A DNA stretch of 26,804 nucleotides from a virus: positions 1 through 26,804 of IMG/VR virus record IMGVR_UViG_3300033147_000359, one strand, 5' to 3'. The notes beneath the pieces are model-generated. The model made no database searches. It was given only the letters and a program-made list of their open reading frames with translations, and was not told where the DNA came from. The translations under genes were made by a program, and so were the position numbers. Below are positions 7,446-14,895 of the stretch, piece after piece (position 1 is the stretch's first letter; each line of letters begins with the position of its first letter).

Positions 7446-9677
7446 ATGAAGATAAAAAATGTCGGTAACATCATTGAAAAATTAAAACCTTTACTTGCAC
7501 AGTATCTCCAGGAACAGGGTTTAAAATTTAAAACTTCTTTATTTCAATGTCCTAATTATAAAGAGCATGATGGGGGAGGCGATGAAAAACCAAGTTGTGG
7601 TTTCTTACCTGATTCAAACCAAGAAAAGTACCACTGTTTTGCATGTGGGAAGGTAGGCACTATTTTTGATGCAGTTCATTTATTAGAAGGTAAGGACATC
7701 ACAGGTTTGCATTTTTATAGTATTGTAAAATATCTTGCAGAAAAATATAGCATAGAATATGAAATAGAAGAACCTACTGAGGAAGAAAAAGAATTTGATT
7801 TAGTACAATCTTTTTTAGGTACAATAGTTAATAGTGCACATACTTATTTAGTTAATAATAAACCAAAAGAAGTAACGAATTACATTAAACAAAGAAAATG
7901 GGAAGAATGTATTAATAGATTTCAATTTGGATATTTACTACGTAATGAAAAAACAGAACAATTCTTTATAAATGCATATTTAAAACACCCTGAATTAAAA
8001 AGATTAATAAATATTAATGCGGGACAAATAATGGGGAGATTAATTTACCCGGTTAAAAGTAAATACGGTACAATTATGGGTTTAGTACATAGGGCTATTT
8101 TAGAAAATGACCCTAGACATAAATATATAAAACACTTTATTAATTCCCTTAAAAAAGAAGGTATTGTTTTTAATTTAAGAGGTATCGATAAAAAAGTATA
8201 TATTGTAGAAGGAGGTAGTAGTGTTTTAACATTATGTCAAAACGGTATAGAAAATGCAATATCAATTTTAGGTACTGGTTTTAACGAAGCCAAATATACT
8301 AATTTAGTAAAGAATAATATAGAAGGAATGGTACTTTGTTTTGACGGAGATAAAGGCGGGGAAGAATGTTTAGAAAGAACTATAGGTATTGTACAACATA
8401 AACCAGATATTAAAATATACGTCAAAAAATTACCTAAGGGGGATGACCCAGATAGTTTTATCATTAAACAGGGTATTGAAAAATTTAAAGAATTACCCGA
8501 AATTAGTTTATTTAAATATCAAATTAATAAGTTAAAAATTGCAGATTCCCCTAAAATAAGAGAGTCTACATATGCGTTAATTTTAGCAACCAATGATGCT
8601 ATTTTAAGAGAACGTATGTTACACATGATGATTAAAGAGTTAAAAATTCAAAAAACAAGTTTATTATCTGAATTATCTAAATATGAACAATTACATTCCG
8701 TAACAACGGATATTAAGGTAACGGAAGTATTAGAAGAAAAAGAAAGTTTAAAAAAAGAATTAGAAAGATTTGAAGAAAGGGTTTGGCGAGCAGATAAAAT
8801 ATTAGGCGTATCCACAGGGTTTCCAATAATGGATGAAAAATTAGATGGATTACAGGATGGTTTACATGAAATAGGCGGCATATGGAATGTAGGTAAAAGT
8901 GCCTTTTTGTTAACCATGGCTTTAAACATGTTATCATCACCGGCTAACCATGTACTATATTTTAGTATAGATGACCCTATTCAGACAAAAACAATACCGA
9001 GAGCCATGGCCAATTTAAGTAAAATACCTATAAACGTAGCTGCTAATCCTTATTGGAAAATTCAAAAAAATGAAACTTTAAAGGATATTCAAAAAATGGA
9101 ATTATCTCAAAAGAGAGAAGAAGCTTATAAATTATTAGAGGAAATGTCAAGTAGATTTTCTTTAAAAGATTCTTCACATGGTTATCAATTAGATTTCGTA
9201 GAAAAAATGGTAAAAATAAGAAAGTTAATTGCAGGTAATAAGAAGTTAATTGTATTTATTGACTTTTTACATATGATAGGTGTCAAGGGTAATATGGAAA
9301 CAACTGAAGCATTAACAAAAATTTCAAGGCAATTAAAACATTTTTCAGGCATGTATAATATGCCAATAATCACTACGGTAGAAGGTACAAAAGAAATAGG
9401 GAATGTCCGTGAAATGAAGGGTAGTCACATTAAGGGGTCAGTATCTTTACAATTCGGAGCGGATACTATAATATTATTATCTTCAGATTTTTACAGTAAT
9501 CCAAAATCCAATATGTATTTTAGAGATGAAGAAGGTAATGCCAACCCAATTGTAAAAGTAAAAATTGATAAAAATAAAATAAGTGGTTTTAAAGGAAGTT
9601 TACATTATAAATTTTACCCGGAGTTATGTAGGTTTGAGGAATGTAATGAAGAAGACCAGGAAAGGTACAGCCAATGA
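7446..9677 (+). CDS. bifunctional DNA primase-helicase
   Basis: A single 743-residue protein joins a DnaG-type primase to a DnaB/gp4-type helicase, the T7 gp4 arrangement. It shows a CHC2-like zinc site (C35, H41, C64, C67), a TOPRIM core with E255 in VEG, D300/D302 in DGDKGG and a later GDDPDS, and a RecA-like motor with Walker A GIWNVGKS (G478-S485, K484) and Walker B VFIDFLH (D606). It would unwind the fork and lay primers for the polymerase at 14896. No clear Shine-Dalgarno precedes the ATG; TATAATAAAAAT fills the gap, so coupling to the sigma-like gene is likely. Unusually, the TOPRIM motif reads VEGGSS rather than the common VEGxxD. It overlaps the next gene by 4 bases. Confidence 0.9.
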   Translation: MKIKNVGNIIEKLKPLLAQYLQEQGLKFKTSLFQCPNYKEHDGGGDEKPSCGFLPDSNQEKYHCFACGKVGTIFDAVHLLEGKDITGLHFYSIVKYLAEKYSIEYEIEEPTEEEKEFDLVQSFLGTIVNSAHTYLVNNKPKEVTNYIKQRKWEECINRFQFGYLLRNEKTEQFFINAYLKHPELKRLININAGQIMGRLIYPVKSKYGTIMGLVHRAILENDPRHKYIKHFINSLKKEGIVFNLRGIDKKVYIVEGGSSVLTLCQNGIENAISILGTGFNEAKYTNLVKNNIEGMVLCFDGDKGGEECLERTIGIVQHKPDIKIYVKKLPKGDDPDSFIIKQGIEKFKELPEISLFKYQINKLKIADSPKIRESTYALILATNDAILRERMLHMMIKELKIQKTSLLSELSKYEQLHSVTTDIKVTEVLEEKESLKKELERFEERVWRADKILGVSTGFPIMDEKLDGLQDGLHEIGGIWNVGKSAFLLTMALNMLSSPANHVLYFSIDDPIQTKTIPRAMANLSKIPINVAANPYWKIQKNETLKDIQKMELSQKREEAYKLLEEMSSRFSLKDSSHGYQLDFVEKMVKIRKLIAGNKKLIVFIDFLHMIGVKGNMETTEALTKISRQLKHFSGMYNMPIITTVEGTKEIGNVREMKGSHIKGSVSLQFGADTIILLSSDFYSNPKSNMYFRDEEGNANPIVKVKIDKNKISGFKGSLHYKFYPELCRFEECNEEDQERYSQ

Positions 9678-10117
9678 AACAATATTTTTATGGTTTTGAA
9701 AAAACTAAAAAAGCAGTATATAATTTAAGTAGAAAGATAAAAAGAAGTAAGTTTAAGCCTAAAACATTAGTAGCTTTAGCAAGGGGTGGCTTATTAATAG
9801 GTTTATGGTTATCACATAAATTAAATGTACCCTTAATGATATTATCGGTAAAAAGTTACGATGATTTAGGAAATCAAGGTAGTACAGTATTAATGAATAC
9901 CAGTTATACGGTACCTTTACAATCACCTATATTAATAATAGATGAGGTATGCGATAAAGGACTTACTTTAAATGTAGTAAAAAATCATTTTGAATCTATA
10001 GGCGTAGGTGTAAAAACAGCTACTTTATTATATAAACCACATTCTATAATTAAACCGAATTGGAGTGTAGAACAAGTTAACAATGAAACATGGGTTACTT
10101 TCTTTTGGGAGAAATAA
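9674..10117 (+). CDS. phosphoribosyltransferase (PRTase superfamily)
   Basis: A 147-residue type I PRTase. Around residues 93-107 it has the PRPP-binding signature as ILIIDEVCDKGLTL, and an upstream LARGGLLIG loop at about 36-44. These enzymes join a base to PRPP, or run the reverse reaction. It resembles small xanthine/hypoxanthine PRTases, but the base cannot be read from the sequence. It overlaps the primase-helicase by 4 bases (ATGA) and the FolE2 gene by 1 base (TAATG). Its position beside a 7-deazaguanine pathway gene suggests salvage or handling of a purine or deazapurine base; that is inference. Length fits a minimal PRTase domain with no extra module. Confidence 0.75.
   Translation: MKQYFYGFEKTKKAVYNLSRKIKRSKFKPKTLVALARGGLLIGLWLSHKLNVPLMILSVKSYDDLGNQGSTVLMNTSYTVPLQSPILIIDEVCDKGLTLNVVKNHFESIGVGVKTATLLYKPHSIIKPNWSVEQVNNETWVTFFWEK
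10107..10112 (+). promoter_or_regulatory. ribosome binding site deciding the FolE2 start
   Basis: GGGAGA lies 4 bases before the ATG at 10117. The in-frame ATG at 10090 would add nine residues inside the upstream gene and has no such site, so 10117 is preferred. Confidence 0.65.
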
Positions 10118-10962
10118 TGAAAAAAATTAATTTACCAGATATTCAAAAAACAAGGGATAAAAGAGGTATATGTATTAATAGGGTAGGGGTAGAAGGAATT
10201 GATTTTCCATTATATATTTCTACTAAAAACGGTAAAAAGGTTCTAGTATATGCTAAAATTGATTTATTTAGTTCTTTAAAGCACGGAATTAAGGGTACCA
10301 ATATGAGTCGATTCCTCGAAACTTTAATGGTACATAAATACGTTACAATGGATAAGTATAAATTACGTGAATTTTTAAGGGCATTAAAAAAAAGATTGGG
10401 CGAAGTAAGTGATGTATATGTAAAAATTACCTTTAAATATTTTAAAAAGAAAACATCGCCCGTAAGTGGTAAAGAAAGTGTAATGGCTTATGAGTGTATA
10501 TTTGAAGGATTATTAAAGAAAAAGTATAGGTTTACGTTAACGGTAAAAGTATTAACTACATCTAATTGCCCATGTTCAAAAGAAATAAGTAAATATGGTG
10601 CACATGGTCAAAGAAGTATTTCTACGGTTATAATAGAACCAATTGCAAAAAAGAAAGTTTGGATAGAGGATTTAATTGAGTTAATAGAAAATCAAGGTAG
10701 TTGTGAAATATATCCACTATTAAAAAGGCCTGATGAAAAGTACGTAACAGAAAAGGCGTATAATAATCCAAAATTTGTTGAGGATATTGCAAGAGATATT
10801 TCAATAAACCTTCAAAAATTAAATACTATAAGGTGGTATAAAATAAAAGTAAGTAACGAAGAATCAATACATTCACATAATGCAGTTTGTTATATTGAAA
10901 GAGTTAAGAAAGGCGGTACGTGGAGAAAAAGTACATTTAGTTTAAGGAGTATTTCAAAATAA
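10117..10962 (+). CDS. folE2: GTP cyclohydrolase, FolE2 type (IB)
   Basis: Opens GTP to 7,8-dihydroneopterin triphosphate, the entry step to preQ0 and also to folate. From the chosen start (281 aa) the N terminus has LPDIQKTRDKRGICINRVGV, the FolE2 opening. The metal-site block has C151 and C153 in NCPCSKEISKYGAHGQRS, and further on are LKRPDEKYVTEKAY, NPKFVEDI and an ESIHSHNA segment, all signature FolE2 blocks. QueF is excluded because it lacks this CPCSKE...GAHxQR layout. FolE2 belongs to the tunnelling-fold family but is unrelated in sequence to FolE and can use metals other than Zn. No terminator follows; a new promoter starts 3 bases after the stop. Confidence 0.92.
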   Translation: MKKINLPDIQKTRDKRGICINRVGVEGIDFPLYISTKNGKKVLVYAKIDLFSSLKHGIKGTNMSRFLETLMVHKYVTMDKYKLREFLRALKKRLGEVSDVYVKITFKYFKKKTSPVSGKESVMAYECIFEGLLKKKYRFTLTVKVLTTSNCPCSKEISKYGAHGQRSISTVIIEPIAKKKVWIEDLIELIENQGSCEIYPLLKRPDEKYVTEKAYNNPKFVEDIARDISINLQKLNTIRWYKIKVSNEESIHSHNAVCYIERVKKGGTWRKSTFSLRSISK

Positions 10963-10964
10963 AG

Positions 10965-10993
10965 TTGACTTAACCTCCAAAATATTCTATACT
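10965..10993 (+). promoter_or_regulatory. strong sigma-70-type promoter of the downstream operon
   Basis: TTGACT (10965-10970), a 17-base spacer and TATACT (10988-10993), followed by TATATTATAAAGAAA. Bases from the -10 box through TATATTATAA are identical to those at 4191. A leader of about 50 bases ends in AAGGAGGGAAG before the ATG at 11051. It probably transcribes the long set of genes up to and beyond the end of the window. Confidence 0.85.
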
Positions 10994-11050
10994 TATATTA
11001 TAAAGAAAATGAAAAAAAAGTTAACGTATAAATAAAAAGGAGGGAAGTAC

Positions 11051-11242
11051 ATGTCAATTCCATTAATAAAAGAAATAGATAATTTTGGACCGTATGAAAA
11101 ATGTTATTTTTGTAGCAGTACATGTATTACATGGCATGAAAATACAAATAATCCAGTATGTACAAAATGTGCTAAAATTCATGAAGTTAAGGAATTACCC
11201 GATTTTGGGCAGATAGTTAGAAAAAATAAAAGAAATAAATAA
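11051..11242 (+). CDS. small zinc-ribbon protein (63 aa)
   Basis: C18, C21, C37 and C40 form a CxxC...CxxC zinc ribbon; C25 and H29 lie in between. The C terminus is basic (RKNKRNK). It is preceded by AAGGAGGGAAG and is the first gene of the operon started at 10965. Small zinc-ribbon proteins of this form commonly bind nucleic acid or polymerase, but no family is recognised. An early regulatory role is possible. Confidence 0.65.
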   Translation: MSIPLIKEIDNFGPYEKCYFCSSTCITWHENTNNPVCTKCAKIHEVKELPDFGQIVRKNKRNK

Positions 11243-11260
11243 GGTATATAATTAAAACAA

Positions 11261-11269
11261 AGGGGGTGA
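11261..11269 (+). promoter_or_regulatory. very strong ribosome binding site for the gene at 11274
   Basis: AGGGGGTGA with 4 bases to the ATG matches the anti-Shine-Dalgarno core closely, which suggests abundant translation of the winged-helix/Lys-rich protein. Confidence 0.7.
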
Positions 11270-11273
11270 AATA

Positions 11274-11678
11274 ATGGGTAAAGTAAATATGGTAAAAGAA
11301 GTATTACAACAAGGAGCATTAACTATTGAGGAAGTAGTAACAAAAACAGGTGCTTCAAAAGCTACTGTAGCAATTGTGTTATCTAAGTTAAAAAAAGCAG
11401 GTAGTGCAATTGTAGAAGACAAAGAAAAGAAAACATATAAAATAGTTAAGTTGGTTGAGGCACCAAAGGAAAAAAAAGAAAAAAAAAAGAAGAAAAAAAA
11501 AGAAGAACCTGTAAAGGTAGAAATAAAGGAAGAGAACGTAGTTATAAAAGAAACAGTACCTGAAAAAAATGTAGTAACTGAGTTAGAAGAAGTAAAAGAA
11601 GTTGAGGAAAAAATAGTAGATGATAATTTAGGTATAGAAGTAGAACCTGCACCATCTAATTTAGAAGATTTAGAATAA
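11274..11678 (+). CDS. winged-helix protein with Lys-rich linker and acidic tail
   Basis: Residues 1-60 form a small winged helix-turn-helix: LTIEEVVTKTGASKATVAIV then LSKLKKAG and a short hairpin. Next comes a Lys/Glu stretch (about residues 64-77, mostly Lys) and an acidic C-terminal half ending in NLEDLE. Such a layout suits a DNA-binding protein with a flexible tail, either a transcription regulator or an abundant nucleoid-like protein; which is not determined. The strong ribosome binding site and first-in-operon position argue for high expression. The Lys codons are nearly all AAA and create three long A runs (11470-11501) that may cause polymerase slippage. No enzymatic motif is present. 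Confidence 0.65.
   Translation: MGKVNMVKEVLQQGALTIEEVVTKTGASKATVAIVLSKLKKAGSAIVEDKEKKTYKIVKLVEAPKEKKEKKKKKKKEEPVKVEIKEENVVIKETVPEKNVVTELEEVKEVEEKIVDDNLGIEVEPAPSNLEDLE
11470..11501 (+). repeat. poly-A tract (A8, A10, A9) in a coding region
   Basis: Runs of 8, 10 and 9 A residues at 11470-11477, 11479-11488 and 11493-11501 are separated by single or few bases and encode the Lys-rich linker. Such runs promote RNA polymerase slippage and replication errors. Confidence 0.7.
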
Positions 11679-11691
11679 AGGAAAATTTAAT

Positions 11692-12561
11692 ATGAAGCCC
11701 AGAACTAAAGTCAACAATGCTTGGAAAGGAAAATTATATAAGTACTTTAATACCTTATCTAAGAAGGACTTATCCAAAGTAAAGCAAGCGGTATATTATA
11801 CATCAAAAGTAAATGATTGTGAAATATTTAATTCAGGAATAATGGGTGGTCAAAGATTAATTTATAAAGAGATAGTGGCCAATATTCCTTCAGATGTTAA
11901 AACAGTATATATACCGTTTGCTTGTGGGCTTGGTTTGACGTATTATTTATTACTCAAAGGTTATAAAGTAATAGCAATTGATAGAATGGAATGTGTAAAT
12001 AGGTTGGCAGACTTTTTATTTAAGAATAAAAATATTGATTTTGCAGTAAGTGTTTTAAAACAAACAAGACCAACTTTAAAAAATCCAAGAGAATATTTAA
12101 TAAGTATGCAAGAAAAGATACGAGGAAAATTATGCAACATTTGTTTTAAGAAAGGAGATGCATTTGAGTTATTACCAAAATTAATAAAATATTTCGGTAG
12201 AAAGAATGCATTGGTATATTTAGGAACACCTACTGTAATGGAAAATAACAAGAAATTTTATCAAAAATATATTAAATTAGAGTACTCATTAAATTCCTGT
12301 ATACGGGATGATTGGGATAAAGGTAATGAAAGTACTAAAATAAGGAAACTTCTTAGTATATGCAAGGAAGCAGACGGTTTTAAGTATGTTTTTGCAGGTT
12401 TAGGTACAGGTATTATGGGGTTAAGTGAAAAAATAAGTATATTTAAAGAATATTTCAAACATGTTAATTATATATATAAACCCTACGATGTTTTCGATGA
12501 CCATATTTTATTTGCTTCAACTAAAATCATAAAAATTAATAAAGGGCTACATTATGTCTAA
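11692..12561 (+). CDS. methyltransferase-like protein, D12-type but lacking DPPY
   Basis: A 289-residue protein whose layout follows Dam/D12-type adenine methyltransferases. It has an N-terminal GGQRLIYKEI segment, a SAM-binding loop VYIPFACGLG (residues 72-81) with a following acidic IAIDRM strand, and a later GDAFELLPKLIKYF...VYLGTPT segment. In active D12 enzymes the last strand ends in DPPY, but here the aligned residues are G178-T-P-T181. The catalytic Asp and Tyr are therefore missing, so N6-adenine methylation is doubtful. It may have a new substrate, bind DNA or SAM without catalysis, or be a degenerate copy. It overlaps QueC by 8 bases, which suggests a linked role. The assignment rests on visual motif alignment. 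Confidence 0.5.
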   Translation: MKPRTKVNNAWKGKLYKYFNTLSKKDLSKVKQAVYYTSKVNDCEIFNSGIMGGQRLIYKEIVANIPSDVKTVYIPFACGLGLTYYLLLKGYKVIAIDRMECVNRLADFLFKNKNIDFAVSVLKQTRPTLKNPREYLISMQEKIRGKLCNICFKKGDAFELLPKLIKYFGRKNALVYLGTPTVMENNKKFYQKYIKLEYSLNSCIRDDWDKGNESTKIRKLLSICKEADGFKYVFAGLGTGIMGLSEKISIFKEYFKHVNYIYKPYDVFDDHILFASTKIIKINKGLHYV

Positions 12562-13342
12562 AAATTTAGTTGCAATGTATAGTGGTGGAATAGATTCCAA
12601 TGTAACAGTGTTTTATCCATTAGAACAAGGATACGATGTATACCCCGTGTATATTTGTTGGCGTACCGGTAATGTTGCCGTAAAGGAATGTAAGATAATT
12701 ATGCAGTTATGGCATAAGTACAAAGATAAATATAATGGAAGATTTCATAAACCTTCAATAATTGTAAATAGTAATTTAATTAAGGATATAAAAGAAAATA
12801 TAAAATACAGAAATAAAATAATGCTAGATTTTGTAGCACGTAATATAATGTCAAAATATGGTACTAATTTATTAAGTATGGGTGAGTATAATCAGTCGAA
12901 GGAAGTAGGTTGGGTTAACAATTGGTCAGTAGCATTAGATGATTGTGAACCAAGTGCATTACAAGAATATTTAGACCAATACAATATTAAATTAATAATA
13001 ATGGATGACTTCGGAAAAGCTTCTTTAAAACATGACAGAGTTCAATTATTAAAAGATGTCATAGGGGAAGATGTATTTTTAACTACTTCGTGCGGATATG
13101 GCCATAATGGAATTGATTGCGGCGAGTGTTACCTATGTGGAGAAATTGCAGTAGCAAAAAGAAAAGTATTTGGATATGATAAAACGATATATTTAAAAGA
13201 CCCTGAAGTCCACAACATATATTATCCAGAATATTGTGTGCAAATGAATTATTTGCCAGGTTTATTAAGGGTATTAAAAAATAATTATAAAAATATAAGA
13301 ATACCTAGATTAGAATTAATTAAAAAATTAAAGGAGATGTAA
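12554..13342 (+). CDS. queC: 7-cyano-7-deazaguanine (preQ0) synthase
   Basis: Converts 7-carboxy-7-deazaguanine to preQ0 with ATP and ammonia. The ATP PP-loop SGGIDS is at residues 10-15, and the QueC zinc site C180-x8-C189-x2-C192-x2-C195 is complete. Between them the region is longer and more divergent than in bacterial QueC, with total length 262 aa against about 220-240, because of a C-terminal extension of about 50 residues. No glutamine amidotransferase fusion is visible. It overlaps the methyltransferase-like gene by 8 bases and the next gene by 1 base (TAATG). The family is clear; the extension is unexplained. Confidence 0.9.
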   Translation: MSKNLVAMYSGGIDSNVTVFYPLEQGYDVYPVYICWRTGNVAVKECKIIMQLWHKYKDKYNGRFHKPSIIVNSNLIKDIKENIKYRNKIMLDFVARNIMSKYGTNLLSMGEYNQSKEVGWVNNWSVALDDCEPSALQEYLDQYNIKLIIMDDFGKASLKHDRVQLLKDVIGEDVFLTTSCGYGHNGIDCGECYLCGEIAVAKRKVFGYDKTIYLKDPEVHNIYYPEYCVQMNYLPGLLRVLKNNYKNIRIPRLELIKKLKEM

Positions 13343-13728
13343 TGAGAGAAGTATGTACGTATTGTAAAGGTAGAGGCGGAAATTATTATACAGATAAAAG
13401 CTCATGTTGTAATGATGAAAAATGGAATAGATGTAGTTTTTGTAAGGGAAAAGGAGATATAATAAAAAAGAAAGAAAAATTAGAAATAGATTCTTTCAAT
13501 ATTAAAGAATTAAACCAATTTATGGAATGGGTAGTAGAAGGAAATAAATTAGGTAAGAAAAAATATGATAAGACTAATTTCGTTAAAGACAATATGTTCG
13601 AATTTTTATATTCCGAACTTAGGGATTCAGTTAATTATCTATTTTTTCTATATAAAAAAATTAGATTATTGGAAGAAAACATGATTAAATATTTACCTGA
13701 AAAAGAAGGTACAAAAAAATTGAGGTGA
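13342..13728 (+). CDS. DnaJ-type CxxCxGxG zinc protein
   Basis: The N terminus has two CxxCKG(R/K)G repeats, C5-x2-C8 and C31-x2-C34, each followed by GxG, with C22-C23 between. This is the repeat of the DnaJ cysteine-rich domain, but no J domain is present. The C-terminal 80 residues are helical with aromatic patches (YSELRDSVNYLFFLYKK). It lies between QueC and the DpdA-like gene with 1-base and 3-base junctions, so it may act on or with the modification enzymes, but this is inference. A general small chaperone-like or nucleic-acid-binding role is equally possible. Confidence 0.6.
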   Translation: MREVCTYCKGRGGNYYTDKSSCCNDEKWNRCSFCKGKGDIIKKKEKLEIDSFNIKELNQFMEWVVEGNKLGKKKYDKTNFVKDNMFEFLYSELRDSVNYLFFLYKKIRLLEENMIKYLPEKEGTKKLR

Positions 13729-13731
13729 AAA

Positions 13732-14481
13732 GTGTTTTTTGCATTTGAGTGTCCCATAGCATATTTAAAACAATTTCAACAAGTTAGTGACTTTGATTTT
13801 ATATTAGCACATTTACTTAAAGATAGGGATTACTACAATTTTTATAAAAAATCTAATAAGTTTAAAATATTAGATAACGGTGCATGTGAATTAGGTAAAT
13901 CAATTGATACTGATAATTTAATTAAATGGGCATATGATTTAGAAGTAGATATGTTAGTAGCACCGGATTGTTTATTAAATAAAAATGAAACTATAAAATT
14001 ATGGAAAAAATTTAAAAAAGATTATGTAGCGTTACCCTTTAAAATAATGGCAGTACCTCAAGGAAAAACAGTATTAGAATATGTAAAATGTTTAGAATAT
14101 TTTGAGAAAGAAAAAAGAGTAGATATAATAGGGTTAGGTTATAAACCCATATCAACTTCTTTTTATAGAAAATATAAGACACATAAAAAAGATGTAACTA
14201 CTACAAGGTTGAATTTAGTAAAAGAATATATCATTAAAAAGCCAACCCACTTATTAGGTTTAGGTTCCAGTGGTGGCTATGAAATTTTACATAATAATAT
14301 ATCTGCAACAACTGATAGTGCTTCACCCGTTATATTAGCTATTGAAAATAAAAGTATTCCAAGGAATGGTAGATATACTAGAACAATACCTCACTTAGAT
14401 TTTTATTATAAATTTAATAAGAAAGTCCTAAAATTAGCTATTCAAAATGCTTTAAAATTAAAGGGGTTTAGTAGTGAATAA
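13732..14481 (+). CDS. DpdA-like DNA-guanine transglycosylase (TGT fold), phage type
   Basis: DpdA enzymes exchange guanine in DNA for preQ0 or a relative, using the tRNA-guanine transglycosylase fold. The 249-residue protein shows FECPIAYL at the N terminus, an LDNGA motif with D48 (TGT-like DSGG position), VAPDCL with D79, a GLGSSGGYE loop at about 178-186, and TTDSAS with D195, the best candidate for the nucleophilic Asp. The CxCxxC...H zinc site of bacterial TGT is absent, as is an RNA-binding PUA domain, and the protein is much shorter than the 370-residue bacterial enzyme. The GTG start has GAGGTGAAAA just upstream. It overlaps the dUTPase by 8 bases. Assignment is by fold motifs and by the complete preQ0 pathway nearby. 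Confidence 0.82.
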   Translation: MFFAFECPIAYLKQFQQVSDFDFILAHLLKDRDYYNFYKKSNKFKILDNGACELGKSIDTDNLIKWAYDLEVDMLVAPDCLLNKNETIKLWKKFKKDYVALPFKIMAVPQGKTVLEYVKCLEYFEKEKRVDIIGLGYKPISTSFYRKYKTHKKDVTTTRLNLVKEYIIKKPTHLLGLGSSGGYEILHNNISATTDSASPVILAIENKSIPRNGRYTRTIPHLDFYYKFNKKVLKLAIQNALKLKGFSSE

Positions 14482-14893
14482 AATTTTATTTATTAAAAAT
14501 ATACCGGCTGCTAAAATTCCAACTAAAAGTTATCAAAATGATGCAGGTTGGGATTTGTATAGTGTAGAGACTAAGTATTTGAACAGGGGTTTTATTACTG
14601 AAATAGATACTGGAATAAATATTGCATTTCCAAAAGAATTTTACGGTATAATATTTACAAGGAGTAGTATGGGTATAGAGGGTATTCAGCTGCATAACGG
14701 TGTCATTGATTCAGGTTACCGGGGTAAATTATCTGTTTTTGCATATAATCATGCCGAAGATATTCAAATACATGCAGGTGATAAAATAGCCCAGTTATTA
14801 ATATTTAAAAATTACCCAATTCAATTTTGTCAGGTTAGTTATTTACCGGAAAGTGAAAGGGGAACTAAGGGCTTTGGTTCCAGTGGAAAATAA
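14474..14893 (+). CDS. dut: dUTP diphosphatase (trimeric dUTPase)
   Basis: Hydrolyses dUTP to dUMP, keeping uracil out of DNA. All five trimeric dUTPase motifs are visible in order over 139 aa: AGWDLYS, RSSMG, GVIDSGYRG with the catalytic-type Asp, GDKIAQLLI and RGTKGFGSSG. Length is normal. GTG start; it overlaps DpdA by 8 bases, and the polymerase ATG follows 2 bases after its stop. Position beside a polymerase carrying a uracil-DNA-glycosylase domain supports a joint uracil-exclusion role. Confidence 0.93.
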   Translation: MNKILFIKNIPAAKIPTKSYQNDAGWDLYSVETKYLNRGFITEIDTGINIAFPKEFYGIIFTRSSMGIEGIQLHNGVIDSGYRGKLSVFAYNHAEDIQIHAGDKIAQLLIFKNYPIQFCQVSYLPESERGTKGFGSSGK

Positions 14894-14895
14894 TT

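Noticed and set aside
10090-10962. FolE2 start at the earlier ATG (10090)
   Set aside because: The site at 10117 has GGGAGA just upstream and the normal FolE2 N terminus begins there; the earlier ATG lies inside the PRTase gene.
10117-10962. Calling the FolE2 gene QueF
   Set aside because: The CPCSKE...GAHxQR, LKRPDEK and ESIHSHNA blocks are FolE2 signatures and do not fit the QueF layout.
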